A DNA stretch of 64,000 bases from positions 1,245,809 through 1,309,808 of the forward strand of contig NC_090620.1 in the NCBI RefSeq assembly GCF_004359215.1. The letters are read 5' to 3'. The position numbers and the translations under genes are program-made. Below, one piece after another: positions 21,190-31,959 of this stretch (its first letter is position 1; each line of letters begins with the position of its first letter). The stretch comes from Bremia lactucae. Taxonomy: Eukaryota; Oomycota; Peronosporomycetes; Peronosporales; Peronosporaceae. The notes beneath the pieces were generated by a model. The model searched no databases. It was not told the DNA's origin and was given only the letters and a program-made list of their open reading frames with translations.

Positions 21190-21907
21190 TGGAACACTAA
21201 CAGCTAACCGTTTCGTTGTGTTTCGCATTCCTTTGTCTGATGTAACTGAGCGTGTGTCACAGACTCTTGGCACCTTCCTTAGCGATAAGATGATGGTGGA
21301 CTAGGAAAGTCACACTCCATCGGAGGATGAGAAAATTGCGCGCGGTGGTACACGCCTTCTCCTTCGGATGAACGTCGGCGGTCCCCAAATTCGTTCCCAG
21401 AACGTGGTGCTGCGGATGTGTTAGCTGCATGGTGCAGGATACCGGAACCTGAGTCCATCATAATTACGAACCCGCGCGATATAGAGCAAGAGCAGGCAAT
21501 CGGCATGGAGGAACAAGCTCGTCGTCAAGCTGCAGACCTTGCGAAAGCAAAAGCTCCAAGTGAATATCGATTCACTCCACTTAGTAAGAAAGAGCGGGGG
21601 TACCCAAGCCGTATTGCCCCTTGCGACGACGTCGCTTTAGAAGCTTCTCCACTAAACTTGAAGGTTTCTTCGCTCATTGAGCAACGCGGGAGGGGCCGAA
21701 ATCTCGGTGGAAGCATTTGATGCTCTAAAGCACGAGGTGCAACTTCTTCTTGAGAGCCTTGCTCGGGTTGAGAGCTCTTTTGAGGCGGTTCAGAAGCCGT
21801 CTTTCGATGCTGGAGCGTCAGTAACCTCGTTTAAAAGGCCACATAAACATCCTGGTGAGGACGCAGCGATCTGCGGCACGACCGCCTATCTCGGCAAGCG
21901 CCTTTAA
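21190..21907 (+). pseudogene. Antisense reading frame in the Gypsy-2a 3' region
   Basis: Between integrase and the 3' LTR of the minus-strand element, the plus strand reads as a broken product: FVVFRIPLSDVTERVSQTLG, then DKMMVD, one TAG, SHTPSEDEKIARGG, a frameshift, PSPSDERRRSPNSFPERGA, then AAWCRIPEPESIIITNPRD, EEQARRQAADLAKAKAPSEY, and after another frameshift AFDALKHEVQLLLESLARVE. The composition is soluble, charged and partly coiled-coil. No known domain was recognised. It could be a true antisense gene of the element or a fragment of another element's gag inserted in reverse. Confidence 0.45.
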
Positions 21908-21999
21908 GTCCACGTGAGAAGGGTCCCGATGTGGCTTAAGCAAGCTGACGTAGAACACTGTATGTGTACGCAGCTTCCTAGGAAGGGTTAGCGTGTAAG

Positions 22000-23033
22000 C
22001 TAGGTCCTTCTTGGCCGCGACCTAATACGGCTTCTGCCTTTGGCATCTGCTTGTTCTTTATGTTTGTCTTGGCTATCAGCCATCGTGTCGCGTACATGTC
22101 TTAAGACACTTAAGCGCGTCGCGAGAAAATCGCTTACTTGTTTCCAAATAGTAAAAGGGCTGATATCAGAAAATCTATCGGCTAATTCTCCCCCACCAAG
22201 CCCTGAGTCACGCAGTGGTATCGTTGAAGGAAAGCGTGGGTGGGTGAGACCGTTGACATAGAATGGAGTGTAACCTGTAAAGGCATGGACAGCGTTTTTT
22301 AACACAAATTCCACCACAGGGAGCATTGGGCTCCAGCGCTTTGGTGTCTGAGCAAATACACTGTGTAATTTGTCTTTGAAGACGCGATCGACATGTTCAG
22401 TTTGATCATCGGTCTGCGGATATTCCGCGGTGGACATGTCCAATCTGGTGCCAAGCAATCGATTTCCAAAATTTCTCCGTAAAACGGGGGTCTCGATCAG
22501 AGACAATTGCCATTGGTAAATCGTGTTGTCGGGATACGCGATCGATGAACAGCCTATCTGTACCTTCACCATCAATGGTATCCGTCATGGCGGCTCAGTG
22601 TGCCGTTTTGCTTAATCGTTCAACAAAGATCACTATGCTGGTGTTACGGCTGAATTTTTCGTAAGCCGAAAACAAAATCCATACTAATTGACTCCTGGTA
22701 CCCTGTGGTGCGGGCGGGCTTGCCAGTGGTGCAGCAGCATGCGCCGAGGGTTTAAAAGTTACACCCGTTGGCAAGTTTCGCATGTGTGAACGTATGTGCT
22801 GACCCATTTTTAAGTTTGGGCCACCAATAACTCTGGCTTATAGAGCCGTATGTCTTCTCTCTACCGAGATGACCATCATGTATAGTATCGTGTGCTTCAT
22901 TGAGGATTCGGTACTTCAAATTCTTATCATGAGGATCAATGACGTGCGGAGGGTCCGCAGTGTGTGTGCTATAAAGCGGCATGTCGTTATCGATAGAAAT
23001 TCGATGTAACCTTGCGCTCCAGCGTGCCGGCAT
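22000..23033 (-). pseudogene. Gypsy-2a integrase
   Basis: In minus-strand order: the H2C2 zinc-binding region (LNEAHDTIHDGHLGREKTYG, 22752-23033), a damaged core (22406-22807, with PMAIVSDRDPRFTEKFWKSI) and the core/C-terminal part (22000-22575, LDMSTAEYPQTDDQTEHVDR, then FVLKNAVHAFTGYTPFYVNG). Integrase inserts the cDNA. Frameshifts near 22575 and 22800 break it. No chromodomain was found after it, unlike Gypsy-1. Confidence 0.85.
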
Positions 23034-23099
23034 TTTAATATGATTCAGTGCTCTTTAGAGCTCGTAGCAGAGCTACTCACTAGATTAATTTTGTTTTAG

Positions 23100-24430
23100 G
23101 TGACATTATTGTCGTTAATGAGAGAGCTCATAATCCGGCCTGCGTGATAATGCATCGGCTAAAGCATTTTTCTTGTCGGGTTTATACTTCACCTCGAAGT
23201 TGTATTTGGCGAAGATGGATAGCCATCGGGCCATTTCTGTGTGAGATGGGGCGACTTAGTCGCCGTGCGTGATGACGCGTTATCTGTATATATCACAAAC
23301 GGTTTAGAGCTTAGCAGATAATTTCTGAATTTGACAAGAGCATACTTCATTGCAAGTAACTCTTTGTCATGAACTGGGTAGTTCTTTTTCGCAGCTTTAA
23401 ACTGTCTAGACTCGAACGCAATAACACGTTCACGTCCATCAACATCTGTTTGCAACAGGGCACTGCCAATGGCAAAACCGAATGCATCACAAACGACACT
23501 GAAAGGCCTATTTGGATCTGGCAGTGCAAGATTCGAGGCATGGATAAGACAATCATTAATTGCTTGAAAATAATTATGCTCTGTGCTAGTCCAGCACCAA
23601 TCTTTTTTCCTTTTTAAGTAGATTAGATATGGCCTAGCCATATCAGCGTAATTTTCGCTATATTTGTGCAAATAATTGACGAGACCCAACCACTTACGCA
23701 AATCCTTTTGGTTTTTATAAACTGGCCAATCTACTAGGGCTTTTACCTTAGTGAGATCTGCGCTAACGCATCGCTTCCAAATAAAGCACCCTAAGAAAGG
23801 AATCACTTCTGCGCCAAAAGTGCATTTAAATGCAGATGCATTGGCAAACAATAAATTTGTGCGCATACAATCGATCACTGCTCGCAAATGGTCGATATAA
23901 TTATCCACATCTAACCGACCCTGCTTCGTACGACTAGGGACAGAAATGTCATCAAAATAAGTCTGTGCATAACCTCGATGAGGGCACAACATTTGCGTTA
24001 ACAGACGATTAAATGCTGCCGAGGTATTGGAAAGCCCTCGTGGCATAAAAAACCACTCCCATAGCATATTGCTTGGCGTGCTAACCGCTATAAGCGGGAT
24101 ATCACTAGCTCGCATGAGCAATTGGTAGTAACCATCGACTAAGTCAAGTGCATACATTCCACCATATTGTTCTAAAGAGCATGGGGTTTCGTGCTAGTAT
24201 AGTGGCAGCATTTAGCTTATTATAAGCATGTAAAATGCGCCATTTACCATTTGGCTTTTTGACACAAAATGTCGGTGTCGAATGGGGAGATTTGCTCGCT
24301 CGTACCATTCCAGACTCGTGCTTAGCACGGAAGAATTCGTCACTGACGTCACACTTTTCCTTTGGTAAAGGCCACTTTCGTGTGACACAATGTTTGACTA
24401 TGACGGACGCCTCTATCCGGGAATGAACAG
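23100..24430 (-). pseudogene. Gypsy-2a reverse transcriptase and RNase H
   Basis: The 322-residue open frame at 23189-24157 holds the RT palm with the catalytic box (QTYFDDISVPSR), the thumb (RKWLGLVNYLHKYSENYADM) and RNase H (FSVVCDAFGFAIGSALLQTD ... VHDKELLAMKYALVKFRNYL). The RT fingers continue upstream at 24160-24430 in a broken frame. This is the best-preserved pol segment in the window. Confidence 0.9.
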
Positions 24431-24739
24431 ATGGTGGAAAGGTACAAACATCATCAAGGAGTTCCTAAATCAAGTAATGCAATGGATCCGTAGGATCTTT
24501 AAAGAGCGATAACCAACTCCGCGCACTAAGTGCAGCTTTTGTGTCATCCAGGACAGCTTCGCTTAGAAGCAACAATGAGGTTTACTCAGTCGTTGGTTGA
24601 ATGACCACCATCTTAGATAAGCCGCCAGCCTTTAAGGGCCGGCCGCACTCATCAAAAGTCATTTCGTCTAGCTCTAAAAGAACATCTAACGAAGGGATTG
24701 CCGAAAGGCTAACTTCTCCCTAAATGCTACCGGTTACAC

Positions 24740-26690
24740 CATTCAAAAGCGTATATATTGCTCACTTGTATCATGTTTTGAGGGTATAAACGCTTCGCGT
24801 CTCCCCTGTCTTGGAGTAGCGACAATACGCTTCTTAGAGGCCGGGGCATTCACGACCCCAAAATTTGCAGCCTGTATTGGTTCTATACCAGACATGGTGT
24901 CTAATTCGACATCCGACAAGAAGTTAGGTAACTCAACTTCCTTCCCACTGACCATTTACGTGTTACTTCACGTGTATCAGAAAGGTTTGACCCGAAATGC
25001 CCTGGCGAACCGCCAATAGTGTCACTTCTGACATGCCACCTCGGCCGACCACACTCGGTGGACTTATAAGTGCTACATCACATGTCTCAGGGGTACTGCA
25101 CCCTTGATGACTCGGCCTTAGGCCTACAATGCTTTCAGCATTCAGTGAATCATTATTATAACGAGTGTCACTCGATGGAATACGTGCCGTTCCATTTCTT
25201 TTTTCTAAGTCGAAGTCAGCATTAATGTTTTCGACTTAGAGTGGATTTTATCAGACATACCAATGTCTAAACACTGACGGACTCAGTCAATGATTCGCGC
25301 CAAAACTACTTTTGTTGCCTAGCAAAGGTGGGTTGGTGACTCCCCAAAACTTTGCTAGGAACATTGCGCGTGGCGCCTAAGGTCTTAGACCTCCAATCGA
25401 TCCATGGCTCGTGGTGTTCTAACCAGGCCATACCAAGGATGAGATAATATCTCAATCCAAATTAAGGACGAAACAGCGTATCATATTGTCAAAGTCCAGT
25501 AACTTAATGCCTGAGTTCAATAGAACTCTATGAACCGTGACGCGAGCCCCAGTCGCTAAGCAAAACGTGATTGTATCACTTTCATCCGCTTTAAGCGCCT
25601 TACTTGTTTTTGATTTACTACAAGAAAAAGACGTCGTGCATAAAACAAGACGCTCCTGAGTCAATTAAAACTAACCATGGCTTATCAAAGCCCTTCACGG
25701 TCGCTTGAGCGACTAACAAGCCAGGGTTGTACTCACGTCCCGTGCCATTACTCCCTGAGTAAATTGGGGCTTGGTCCTGTTTATAATACCTTTTCAAGGT
25801 TCAACAGAGCCTAGGTCTTCCCCAGTATGGCGCCCCGCACCTACTGGTATCACCGTTATCCGGCACCGTATTAGATTTCTGGAAACGGTCGGAATTGGTT
25901 CTCTTTCGAGTTTTACGCGTTTTTTGTAGGGGGCAGGACGGATGTAAATGTTTCGTGCTTCCGCACATAAACATCTACGGATGATCTTATGCTGGTCTAC
26001 AGCTTAAAAAGCCTCTTCTCTTTCCTCAACGTGGCTTACATCCGTGGGTTAAGGTCTGTCAGACGGTACTCATGTGCTCGAAGAGCTTTTTCGGTAAACA
26101 GGCGTGCTAACACGAGCCGACTTAAAGTCGAACTCAGCGCGTGGATCTATTGCAACTGCCTCTTCGAAAGTAGCAGGATAAGATCGGAATAATTCCTTCT
26201 GGGCAACGCCCTCATTGAGACCCTCCATAAAGATTGTTAAAATTGTTTCTTGCACCGGGTCTTGATGCATAGATGCAATGAGAGCTCTTAACTCCTGAAC
26301 AAAGTCCCCTAGGGTTCTTTTACCCTGTCGAGTCGCTAGGAGCCGTGCTCGCATGCGAAAAGCCCGATCAGGCGGTGCAAACATGCTGATCGTTTGCTGT
26401 TTCAGCGAATCTCATGAGGGAAATGCGTCGTTTAAGGACGTGCTGCACGATAGTGCCCATTCCATGTCTCTACCTCCAAGTTTGGAAATGGTCATGGCCA
26501 CCTTTTGCCGTTCTTTTAGGAACAAGGCGAAGTCAATGGACATTTTCATCTGCTTAATCCAAAAAGGGAGATTTTCTCCCTTTTTTCCCTCAAATGTTTT
26601 CACATTTACAGTTAGAGGGTGAGCCCTCGGCTCCGAGTCAGGTACAGAGATGTACCGGGTTGGCATAAATGCCGCAAGGTGATCTTGAAC
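24740..26690 (-). pseudogene. Gypsy-2a gag and protease region
   Basis: Gag is at 26070-26666 (PLTVNVKTFEGKKGENLPFW, AMTISKLGGRDMEWAL, and after a frameshift RAFRMRARLLATRQGKRTLG ... QDPVQETILTIFMEGLNEGV), followed by a Cys/His-containing segment near 25900. The protease-like part is at 25380-25680: the ILGMAWLEHHEPWIDWRS block is clear, but the Asp-Ser/Thr-Gly active site has decayed. The linker at 24743-24955 leads to RT. Many stops; not functional. Confidence 0.75.
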
Positions 26691-26913
26691 CTGTCCGATC
26701 AGGGAGAATTCTTATTGCATGAAGGCTTCAAGCCTTGCATGGAGGACCTGTGGACCCGGGGACATAATGAACTCTGTATAATCAAGCCGAAACAAAGTTT
26801 TGAGCTTGTTATAAGCTGTGCGTTGCACCTCTAAAGTTCTGGAAACGTTTTCATTTCAGTAAGGGCTTAGTCGATAAAGACTCAGGCGTAAATTGACTAC
26901 AAGTGTTACCAGG

Positions 26914-27370
26914 TTTAGCGGAGCTACCTCGCTCCTAAAGTCAGAGGAAGACTTATAGACTCAATGAATCTCTTAGTTCTATAAAACTAATGGGTTTAGC
27001 AGCACAGGAAGTCGTACAAGCTATTAAAGCTTAATGAATCATAGTTCAAGGGATTTCAGGGGTTCGTAGAACCAAGTGGCAACTAGTGTCCGAGAGTATA
27101 TACCTTAGAAAGGCTTCTATCTCTTACAGATCAATGCGCAAGTCTTAGGAAGGCATTTGGCGCTTTAAAATCAAAAGGTATGCACTTTATTTAATTATTT
27201 AATCTAAAACCTTACCCTAGCTACTTTAAAATAAATTTCGGCCCGACCACATTTGCTACCATCATAAATGGGATTTAAGTAATTAACTATTTTAATATAG
27301 GATAAAAGGGTGTTTTACCCATAAGGTGAATGTACCACAACTGCGGTTGTTCCAACCCAGCGTCCAACTT
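26914..27370 (-). repeat. Gypsy-2a 5' LTR (minus strand)
   Basis: Reverse-complement match to the Gypsy-2 LTR, from the GCTCCGCTA end at 26914 to the GTTGTGGTACATTCACC block near 27330. The outermost 20-30 bp at the start are poorly conserved. Next to the LTR end, at 26901-26913, is CCTGGTAACAC, the primer-binding position. With the 3' LTR at 20645 this defines an element of about 6.7 kb. Confidence 0.8.
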
Positions 27371-27650
27371 TGCATTCGGTTATTGCCGGCTTAGAGATAA
27401 TAAAATGCGGTTATCAGGTACCTGACGACCCAGTCTAGAAAGACCAGCACTTGATTAACCATAGGAAGGGAAGCTGGGTGCAGCGTCCTCTTAGATTCCA
27501 CGTAGGAAGTCGATTCATAATCGAGTGGCTGAAGACCTAGTGTTCAAATAGAATCGTACGAGAAGAAATTTGCGGTATCTTACCTTGTCTTTAAAAAAAT
27601 CATTTGGTTAGTATTTTGAGAGGTGACACATATCGATAGTAAGTCAGAAT
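27371..27650 (+). other. Upstream region of the POLD3-like gene
   Basis: 280 bp between the Gypsy-2 LTR and the ATG. It ends with CATATCGATAGTAAGTCAGA just before the start. No clear core promoter motif was identified. The LTR lies close enough to influence the gene, but this is inference. Confidence 0.3.
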
Positions 27651-28895
27651 ATGTCTCAAAGCATAGAGCGATGTCTGGAAGAGATATCCTTGCAAGTGAA
27701 GGATGCAGGCGAACCGATTTCATACCGCACGCTCAGCATCCACTCACAAGCTCCCAGTAATCTTTGTATTGAGGCACTCACTAGCTATTATACCGACGAC
27801 GACAGCATCGAGGCGCTAATATTACTGATCAAGCGCGTGGCTGTTTCCAAGAACGGCGACAAGACTGAAACTGCAGCGGCTAAGCATGATCCGAGGGCAC
27901 GAATTTTATCATTGGCTGTAGGTGTCGAGGAAAATGAAAAAGACGTGCTTTGCCATCACATTTACGCGCTCTTCGACAAGCCAAGTGATACATCAAAAGA
28001 CGCGGATAAAGTGGCCACCATGGCCACTGCCTGCTGGGCACAAGAGCGTCAAGCGCGCAATAAGGTGCTAAGTTCTGTAGTAAAGCAAGAACCTCTACCT
28101 TCAGCAGCTAAAGTTCTGTACGCGAGTAGCGTCGTCTGTGAAGAGGCCACGGCGCGTCAAGCCTTTGGAGACGACCACGGTGAAGAGACCATCTCGGCCT
28201 TTGACGCTATCAGCGCGTCAATTACACAGAAAACGTCGTCATCATCTTCATTTTTCAAAAGTACTGGTAAGAAAGGGCATTCTAAGGCGAGTAGAAATGA
28301 CGAAGTGAGGAAGAGCAGCAAGGCCGAGGCGAAGGAATTAGACATGGCCAAGGTGCTCACAGTCGACAGTGATGATGATGATGACGACGAAGACGACGAG
28401 ACAGATACTCCTGTATTTGTGAAAAAAAATTCTAGTCGTAAGAGGATAATTAGTGACGATGAAGAAAACGAGACTCCAGAACCTCGAAAGACAGCGTCAA
28501 AAAGTCGTAACGTGAAGCGGAAGCTCAATGCGTCACCTACTGATACCAAAAAAGCAAAAGATACTACGGAAAAAACGCACTCTCCACAACGCGCAGAGTC
28601 GGAGTCAGAAGGTGACGACTCGGTAGAGGCACTATTTGTCGCAACCAAGAAACGGGTACTTGTCTCAAAGACTCGAATCAATGAGCAAGGATACATGGTC
28701 ACCGAAAAGACCTATGAAGAAGTCGATCTAACGCCTGAAGAGATGGAAGCAGAGCAGGAAGCCGCAAAAAAAAGTCGTGAAGACAAAAAAAAGAATGCTG
28801 CTGCTAAAAAAGTTGTCAAGACAGCAAAGGAGGCAAAATTGCCTAGCGGTCCGCCGAAACAGCGCGACCTTCGCTCATTTTTTGGAGCAAAGTGA
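27651..28895 (+). CDS. POLD3: DNA polymerase delta third subunit (POLD3/Cdc27/p66-like)
   Basis: A single exon encodes 414 residues. The N-terminal third (CLEEISLQVKDAGEPISYRT ... LCIEALTSYYTDDDSIEALI) matches the winged-helix region that binds the polymerase's small subunit. The middle and C-terminal parts are acidic and Lys-rich linkers (an Asp/Glu run near residue 238), typical of the family. The extreme C-terminus QRDLRSFFGAK is a canonical PCNA-interacting peptide (Q404, L407, F410, F411). The subunit tethers polymerase delta to PCNA during lagging-strand synthesis. The order N-terminal domain, disordered charged linker, terminal PIP box, and the length near 410, fit well. The gene is convergent with RUVBL2, with only 94 bp between stop codons. 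Confidence 0.85.
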   Translation: MSQSIERCLEEISLQVKDAGEPISYRTLSIHSQAPSNLCIEALTSYYTDDDSIEALILLIKRVAVSKNGDKTETAAAKHDPRARILSLAVGVEENEKDVLCHHIYALFDKPSDTSKDADKVATMATACWAQERQARNKVLSSVVKQEPLPSAAKVLYASSVVCEEATARQAFGDDHGEETISAFDAISASITQKTSSSSSFFKSTGKKGHSKASRNDEVRKSSKAEAKELDMAKVLTVDSDDDDDDEDDETDTPVFVKKNSSRKRIISDDEENETPEPRKTASKSRNVKRKLNASPTDTKKAKDTTEKTHSPQRAESESEGDDSVEALFVATKKRVLVSKTRINEQGYMVTEKTYEEVDLTPEEMEAEQEAAKKSREDKKKNAAAKKVVKTAKEAKLPSGPPKQRDLRSFFGAK

Positions 28896-28989
28896 ATAGT
28901 AGTAAAATTTGCCGTGCAAGTGGCTGCAATAGATTAAAACGGCTCTATATTGGCGAGCACAAAACGCTTATTGGCACGTTTTCCCTTAC

Positions 28990-30457
<1,468 letters not shown>

Positions 30458-31959
30458 ACTGCGCAGTGTTGTTGAGGAGACTTATGACTCGTTGATTTTC
30501 TTGCTCGGAGCCAAGCGATTGACTTCGCACATAAGTACGATTTTTGCTCGAATATTTTGACCAAAATGAATGACAAAAATAGGCCCTTTATTTGTAGAAG
30601 TACTCCTTGAAATTCCCTGAGATACTCAAATAAAGTACATGTTTCAACTTTACATGGGACACGTCGATGGTCGTTAAAGTTTGTCAATGTCAGAATGACG
30701 GCAGAATTAAAATTTGATGCTCGAGTAACTTTAACATGCTTAGTCGAGCATATTCCACTGCATCTTTTGCAGCGCATCATACCTCGTTGCTGGCAAGCGG
30801 GTTTGTTTTGGAGTATTTCGAAGCAATGCGTTTAGTTGTGGTGGTACCTTCATTTATTAAATTATTGTTAACCCTGTTCCAATTCGGCCGAATTAAGGTA
30901 GGAACTTACAATTATCCCATTGATCACTTACGATTTAAAGAAGAAATGTGATTTTGAGAACACATACTAATAGGGACGCTGTACGGGTAACGTCTGCGCT
31001 GCGTGGTGATTACGTATCTGTTGTTGGGGGCTAGATTGCGGACATTACAAATACAAAAGTATGCTTTTATGTCGCGACGAAGTGGTAAGTTGAACATTCA
31101 CAAATCTTGTGAAGGCGCATTTTGCAGATACATGTACTCCGCTAAACAAAAACACGCATCATATTTTGACGGCTCACAAGACAATGCTGTCCGTACTACT
31201 GTGTGCATTGATCAATACAAATACGCAAGTACTTAAGTGATTCGAGCTGTGACATGGGCATGGTAATTTCAGCAGGTAATATAGTTAATGTGAATATTAA
31301 AAATACTTGTCGCTTAATAAGTAGTACATGCACAAGTATTACATGTAAAAGCTTGAAAATGACAAATAACATTTGCATCAAGCGTTGAAATTTTTGCTTG
31401 CTAACGTACTATTATTAGTCTATACCATATTGCTGAAACCGCTTCTTGAAACGATTCTTAGTTTCAGCACGTAAGCCTCCTCAAGATTTGAAGCAATGCC
31501 CCGAACTTCGCACACTTGACTACATGACTTTTACTATTAAAGTAATAAAGATGTTTCAATTTCCTCACGTAATGCAATTTGCCCTGTAGCCATCGTCACG
31601 TCTATTTTGCACGGTTGAGTATTTGCCCTTAAATTTTTGGTATCAAATGACAAGTCCAATTTGTCAGTGATAACTCCGCATGCCGGCAAGATTGATAACG
31701 CAACCACTCTCTCTCTCTCGTAACGATCCTCTCCGTCGTTGCCGTTCGTTTCCTGCTGTTCAGAACGAATACCAGATGACGGAAATTAATATCCATCACA
31801 TGAAAAAGCCAAGACATTGCCGTCTCTGCCGCTGCCAGCGAAACTTTGTCAGGCTCGGCAACATTCAGCGGCAACTCACAAAGCTGCCGCAGAAACTGTA
31901 AACTAATACTTGCTCATCTCTCGTTTTGGTACAAACCCCACAAGGTCCAAAGCATACAC
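30458..31959. other. Divergent intergenic region between RUVBL2 and chitin synthase
   Basis: 1.5 kb of AT-rich DNA holding the 5' regions of both genes. Small frames are present but none is convincing. A CTCTCTCTCTC tract at 31709-31719 and the short region before the ATG at 31960 probably belong to the chitin synthase leader. Confidence 0.5.

Noticed and set aside
27371..27372. A target-site duplication around Gypsy-2a
   Set aside because: The outer LTR ends are too decayed for a matching 4-6 bp repeat to be identified with confidence.
28157..28702. 181-residue minus-strand frame inside the POLD3-like gene
   Set aside because: Its Ser/Phe-rich translation is the complement of the acidic and Lys-rich linker of the sense gene.
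30736..31236. Small plus-strand frames between RUVBL2 and chitin synthase
   Set aside because: Short, biased composition and no conserved motif; more likely non-coding upstream DNA.
31846..31959. Upstream extension of the chitin synthase frame
   Set aside because: It has no ATG before 31960 (only TTG), and its translation (Cys/Arg-rich) does not resemble the protein start.
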